NCBI GenBank assembly: GCA_039182715.1
Contig: JBCDBY010000009.1
Coordinates: 1 to 30,826 of the forward strand
Reading direction: 5' to 3'
Origin: JBCDBY01 sp039182715
GTDB taxonomy: Bacteria > Planctomycetota > PLA2
DNA: 30,826 nucleotides
Within the stretch, counting starts at the first letter, position 1. The number at the start of each line of letters is the position of its first letter. The notes beneath the pieces are model-generated. The model had not been told where the DNA came from. It saw only the letters and a program-made list of their open reading frames with translations, and did no database searches. Both the position numbers and the translations under genes were made by a program. Positions 27,379-30,826 of the stretch are shown here, piece after piece.

Positions 27379-29169
27379 ATGGCCGGTATCGGATTCGAAC
27401 TGCGCCGCATGATCGATCAGCGCGGCGGTTTCCTCTCGAAGGTGCGCGCCTACGCGGCCGCCGGCCTCATCTCGTCGGGCCCGTGGCTGATGACGATCCT
27501 GACGCTGTCGCTGCTCAACCTGCTCGCGCCGAAGCTCGGCGTCACCGAGCGCATGGACACGTTCCGCACGCTGGTGACCTACGCGTTCGCCTTCAGCCTC
27601 GTGCTGGTCGGCGCGGGGCAGATGGCGATCACGCGCCGCGTCGCGGACCTGCTCTACTCGAAGAAGTACGAGCGCGTGCTGCCCGCGTTCAACGCATCGA
27701 TGCTCTGCGTCGGCGTGCTGGCGGGGCTCATCGCGACGGTGTTCTGCATCGTGGCCGAGTTCTCCGTCGCGCTGTCGTTCGTCTCCATCTCGCTCTTCAT
27801 GATCATCTCGCTCACGTGGCTGGCGCTCACCTGGCTGAGCGTGGCGCGCGAGTACGACATGGTGTTGCGCGCCTACGTGTACGGCACGCTCATCTCCGTG
27901 GGCGGCATCGGATTCTGCCTGCTCACCGACGAGACCGTCGGCATTCTCGCCGCCTACACCGCCGGCCAGGCCTTCACGCTCGTCCTGCTCACCCGCACCA
28001 TCGTGCGCGGCATGGAGTCGGGCGGCCGCCGCGACTTCACCGTGCTGCGCGCGCTGCGCAGCTTCCCGCGGCTCGTAGGCGTCGGCCTCTTCTACAACCT
28101 CGCCATCTGGATCGACAAGATGATCTTCTGGTTCCGGGCGGGCGAGGGGCCGCATCCGCTGCTGCAGTACGAGCCGCTCTACGACACCTACTGTTTCCTC
28201 GCCTACCTGACGGTCGTACCGGCGTTGGCGGTCAACCTCATCCGGCTCGAGACGAGTTTCTACGAGACCTACCGGGAGTACTACGGCGCCATCCTCGCCG
28301 GCACGCCGCTGGCCTACATCGAGGAGAAGCGCAACCGCATGTTCGAGACGCTCCAGGAGAGCACCATTCGCCTGCTGCGCGTGCAGGGCGCGATCACCGT
28401 GCTGGTCATCGTCTTCGCGCCGGTGATCACGGACTGGCTCGAACTCGACTCGCTCGCGACGCGCGTCTTCCGTCTCGCCGCGCTCGGCGCGTTCTTCCAC
28501 GTCATGCTGCTGCTGACGATCCTGATGCAGATGTATTTCGACCTGCGCGCGCAGGCGGCCGGCACCTCGCTCGTGTTCCTGCTGCTCAACGGCGGGCTCG
28601 CCTGGTGGAGCGTGGAGCGCGGCGAAGCGACGTGGGGCGTCGGGTATTGCGCCGCCGCCTTCCTGTCGCTGCTGCTCGGCTACTCGCTGCTGCACCGCAG
28701 CCTGGAGCGGCTCGACTACCTGACCTTCACCGGCCAGCCGATCGACGACGGCGAGGTGCCGCTCGACGACGAGGAGGAGGTTGCCGCCGAGAAGAAGCGA
28801 TCCGCGGAGGCGGCCGACGGCATGCCCGAGGAGGACGAGGATGAGGAGACGGACGCCGAGGTCGCCGCGCCGGCGGAGCGCCCGGCCCGCGATCTTCCGA
28901 CGTTCGATCCGGTCGTCTACCCCGTGCCGCTGCGCGACGTGGAGCGCATCGCGGCGCGGCAGATGGATCGCGGGCCGGAGACGCCGCTCGACATCCTGCC
29001 CGACCCGTTCGCGCTGCAGGACTCGATCGACGCGTTCGCCATCCAGACGCAGACGGAGATCGAGCTGCTGTTGCCGGAGCTCGAGACCGAGCCGGACGAC
29101 GAGACGCGCACCTGGACCGGACCGGAAGCAGGCGAAACGGAGACCGCTCCGAAGGTGGACATGGAATAA
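27379..29169 (+). CDS. pelG: PelG Pel-translocating membrane protein with acidic C-terminal tail
   Basis: The protein has 596 aa, against ~456 in Pseudomonas. It begins with the family signature MAGIGFELRRM and has about twelve hydrophobic segments up to residue ~450, typical of this MOP-type flippase-like protein thought to carry Pel across the inner membrane. The remaining ~145 residues are acidic and hydrophilic (DDGEVPLDDEEEV; EEDEDEETDAEV) with some ordered patches such as DVERIAARQMDRG and QDSIDAFAIQTQTEIELL. They should face the cytoplasm. Such a tail is not part of the usual family. The gene lies 2 nt after pelF and 7 nt before the next gene. Confidence 0.93.
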   Translation: MAGIGFELRRMIDQRGGFLSKVRAYAAAGLISSGPWLMTILTLSLLNLLAPKLGVTERMDTFRTLVTYAFAFSLVLVGAGQMAITRRVADLLYSKKYERVLPAFNASMLCVGVLAGLIATVFCIVAEFSVALSFVSISLFMIISLTWLALTWLSVAREYDMVLRAYVYGTLISVGGIGFCLLTDETVGILAAYTAGQAFTLVLLTRTIVRGMESGGRRDFTVLRALRSFPRLVGVGLFYNLAIWIDKMIFWFRAGEGPHPLLQYEPLYDTYCFLAYLTVVPALAVNLIRLETSFYETYREYYGAILAGTPLAYIEEKRNRMFETLQESTIRLLRVQGAITVLVIVFAPVITDWLELDSLATRVFRLAALGAFFHVMLLLTILMQMYFDLRAQAAGTSLVFLLLNGGLAWWSVERGEATWGVGYCAAAFLSLLLGYSLLHRSLERLDYLTFTGQPIDDGEVPLDDEEEVAAEKKRSAEAADGMPEEDEDEETDAEVAAPAERPARDLPTFDPVVYPVPLRDVERIAARQMDRGPETPLDILPDPFALQDSIDAFAIQTQTEIELLLPELETEPDDETRTWTGPEAGETETAPKVDME

Positions 29170-29176
29170 TCGCCGG

Positions 29177-29980
29177 ATGCTCGACGCCCTGCTGCGGTCC
29201 GCGCCGCCCTATCCCGAGCGGATCGTCTGCATGACGGAGGAGACGACCGAGATCCTCTACACGATCGGCGCGGGCGACCGGGTGGTCGGCGTCTCCGGCT
29301 GGACCAAACGGCCGCCCGAGGCGCGCAAGAAGCCGATCATCTCGACCTTCCTCGACGCGCGGTACGACAAGATCGACGACCTGAAGCCCGACCTCGTGCT
29401 CGGCTTCTCCGACCTGCAGGCCGACATCGCGCGCGACCTCGCGAAGCGCGGCGTGCCGGTCTACATCTTCAACCAGCGGTCGGTTGCGGAAATCCTGCAG
29501 ACGGTGCGCGTCGTCGGCGCGCTGGTCGGCTGCGCCCCCGCCGCGGAGGAACTCGCGCAGTCGCTCGAGGCCAACCTGCGGCGCCACTACGAGGAGGGCC
29601 GCCAGCTCGCCCGGAAGCCGCGCGTCTTCCTCGAGGAGTGGGACGATCCGCTCATCGCGGGCATCCGCTGGAACTCGGAGCTGGTCGAGATCGTCGGCGG
29701 CGAAGACATCTACGCCGAGCTGAAGGACTGCCAGGCCGCCAAGGACCGCATCGTGACGGCCGACGACGTGCGCGCGCGCGCGCCGGACTGCATCGTCGCG
29801 AGCTGGTGCGGCAAACCGGTAAAGAAGGATGTCATCGTGGCGCGCGAGGGCTGGGACGCCGTCCCCGCCGTGCGCGACGATCGCATCTTCGAGATCGAAA
29901 GCACCATCTTCCTGCAACCGGGACCGGCCGTGTTGACCGACGGGGTCGACGCGCTGGCCCGCATCGTGAGGGACGCGTGA
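29177..29980 (+). CDS. BtuF-like cobalamin-binding protein lacking a signal peptide
   Basis: This 267-aa member of the substrate-binding family of cobalamin/iron-siderophore transporters (COG0614 type) has RIVCMTEETTEILYTIGAGDRVVGVSG at the start and KPDLVLGFSDLQADIARDLAKRGVPVYIFNQRSVAEI in the middle. The fold starts almost at once after the ATG at 29177, so no signal peptide or lipobox is present and the protein is probably cytoplasmic. No ABC transporter subunits are adjacent. It begins 7 nt after pelG and overlaps the next gene by 4 nt (GTGA), so it is probably co-transcribed with the pel operon. A functional connection is not evident. Confidence 0.85.
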   Translation: MLDALLRSAPPYPERIVCMTEETTEILYTIGAGDRVVGVSGWTKRPPEARKKPIISTFLDARYDKIDDLKPDLVLGFSDLQADIARDLAKRGVPVYIFNQRSVAEILQTVRVVGALVGCAPAAEELAQSLEANLRRHYEEGRQLARKPRVFLEEWDDPLIAGIRWNSELVEIVGGEDIYAELKDCQAAKDRIVTADDVRARAPDCIVASWCGKPVKKDVIVAREGWDAVPAVRDDRIFEIESTIFLQPGPAVLTDGVDALARIVRDA

Positions 29981-30826
29981 ACGCCACCGAACAACTCGCC
30001 TCGTACCTTCGGGAAACCCGCCTGCTCGGCACCTCGATGCGCCTGCTCGAGTGGGACCAGGAGACGCTCATGCCGGCGGCCGCCACGCCGCTGCGCGCGG
30101 AGCAGCTCGCCCTGCTCACCGGCCTGCTGCACGAGCGCAACACGAGCGACGAGCTGGGCGAGCTGATCGACAGGGCGGAGGACGGGCCGATGGCGCGCGA
30201 GGCGCGCTACGACTACGAGCGGCAGACGAAGATCCCCGCGGACCTCGCGAAGGAGCGGTCGCTCAAGACCGCGCTCTCGCGGCAGGCGTGGATCGAGTCG
30301 CGCAAGGCGGACGACTTCGCGCACTTCCAGCCGCACCTCGAGCAGCAGGTCGAGCTGATGATTCGGTGGGCGGATGCGATCGGCTACGAGAGCGATCCGT
30401 ACGATGCGCTGGTCGGCGACTACGAGCCGGGCGAAACGGTCGCGACCATGGACGAGCTGCTGGCGCCGCTGCGCGAGATGTCGGCCGACCTGCTCGCGCG
30501 CATTCTCGACAGCGGCGTGCAGATGGACGGCTCCTTCATCCGGCGACCGTACCCGGTGGAGAAGCAGGAGCAGCTCGGGCGCATGGTGGCGGCGGCGTTC
30601 GGGTTCGACTTTGATCGCGGACGTCTCGACGTGACCGCGCACCCGTTCTGCAGCGGCATGTTCCCCACCGACGTGCGTCTGACGACGCGCTACGAAGAGG
30701 GCTACATGGCCGATGCGCTCTACAGCACGCTTCACGAGGCGGGGCACGGCATGTACGAGCAGGGATTGCCGGAGGATCAGTTCGGCAATCCGCTGGGCGA
30801 CGCGAGCGGCATGGCGATGCATGAAC
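29977..30826 (+). CDS. M32-family metallocarboxypeptidase (Taq type), 3' truncated by window
   Basis: The first 283 codons are seen, from a GTG overlapping the previous stop. The family's zinc motif HEAGH is present (H253, E254, H257), preceded by TAHPFCSGMFPTDVRLTTRY, and the N-terminus has LLEWDQETLMP, all characteristic of M32 carboxypeptidases, which remove C-terminal residues from peptides in the cytoplasm. Full-length members have about 500 aa, so roughly 220 residues lie outside. It is the last visible gene of the pelB-to-carboxypeptidase chain and looks translationally coupled. Confidence 0.93.
   Translation, partial: MNATEQLASYLRETRLLGTSMRLLEWDQETLMPAAATPLRAEQLALLTGLLHERNTSDELGELIDRAEDGPMAREARYDYERQTKIPADLAKERSLKTALSRQAWIESRKADDFAHFQPHLEQQVELMIRWADAIGYESDPYDALVGDYEPGETVATMDELLAPLREMSADLLARILDSGVQMDGSFIRRPYPVEKQEQLGRMVAAAFGFDFDRGRLDVTAHPFCSGMFPTDVRLTTRYEEGYMADALYSTLHEAGHGMYEQGLPEDQFGNPLGDASGMAMHE

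Overview
This is a GC-rich bacterial window with tightly packed genes, frequent 1-23 nt overlaps and common GTG starts (plus one TTG). The encoded outer-membrane porin, lipoproteins and exported proteins point to a Gram-negative-type cell. The PDZ-rich secreted proteins, DUF3179, acidic disordered tails and sparse Shine-Dalgarno sites would suit a planctomycete-like or similar deep-branching environmental lineage. That placement is an impression, not something the window proves. No rRNA, tRNA, CRISPR or transposase gene is visible.

Layout. 1-2583 (minus): the first codons of a membrane protein, a strong intrinsic terminator, and a secreted alpha/beta-hydrolase-fold protein with two PDZ domains whose nucleophile position is Leu rather than Ser. 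2674-5637 (plus): a three-gene ABC exporter operon (ATPase, permease, TPR-like partner). 5635-8265: a small redox island between two inverted-repeat elements. It holds a SelW/Rdx selenoprotein, a ChaN-like lipoprotein, and an exported DUF3179 protein whose conserved first Cys is encoded by an in-frame TGA. Each TGA is followed by a hairpin resembling a bacterial SECIS. 7992-11804 (minus): an operon of Ca2+/Na+ antiporter, copper P-type ATPase and GNAT acetyltransferase; the last has a tail contributed by an inverted-repeat element.

11873-29169 is an unusual Pel exopolysaccharide locus. The PelA functions are split: two tandem paralogues carry the reductase-like and CE18 deacetylase regions, and a separate divergently transcribed lipoprotein carries the GH114 hydrolase. 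Then follow PelB (TPR plus beta-barrel, with two apparent frameshifts in CG-repeat tracts), PelD, PelE, PelF and PelG in one plus-strand operon. No PelC is seen. PelD has a long Thr/acidic N-terminal extension and two degenerate GGDEF-like domains, each with an RxxD motif. PelF and PelG have long acidic C-terminal tails. The expected logic is that PelD senses c-di-GMP and activates the PelF glycosyltransferase, PelG and PelE move the polymer across the inner membrane, PelA-type enzymes deacetylate and trim it, and PelB exports it. The operon appears to continue into a BtuF-like cobalamin-binding protein and an M32 carboxypeptidase that runs off the window end.

The strongest candidates for something undescribed are the exported DUF3179 selenoprotein (UPLC motif) and the rearranged, tail-decorated Pel system.
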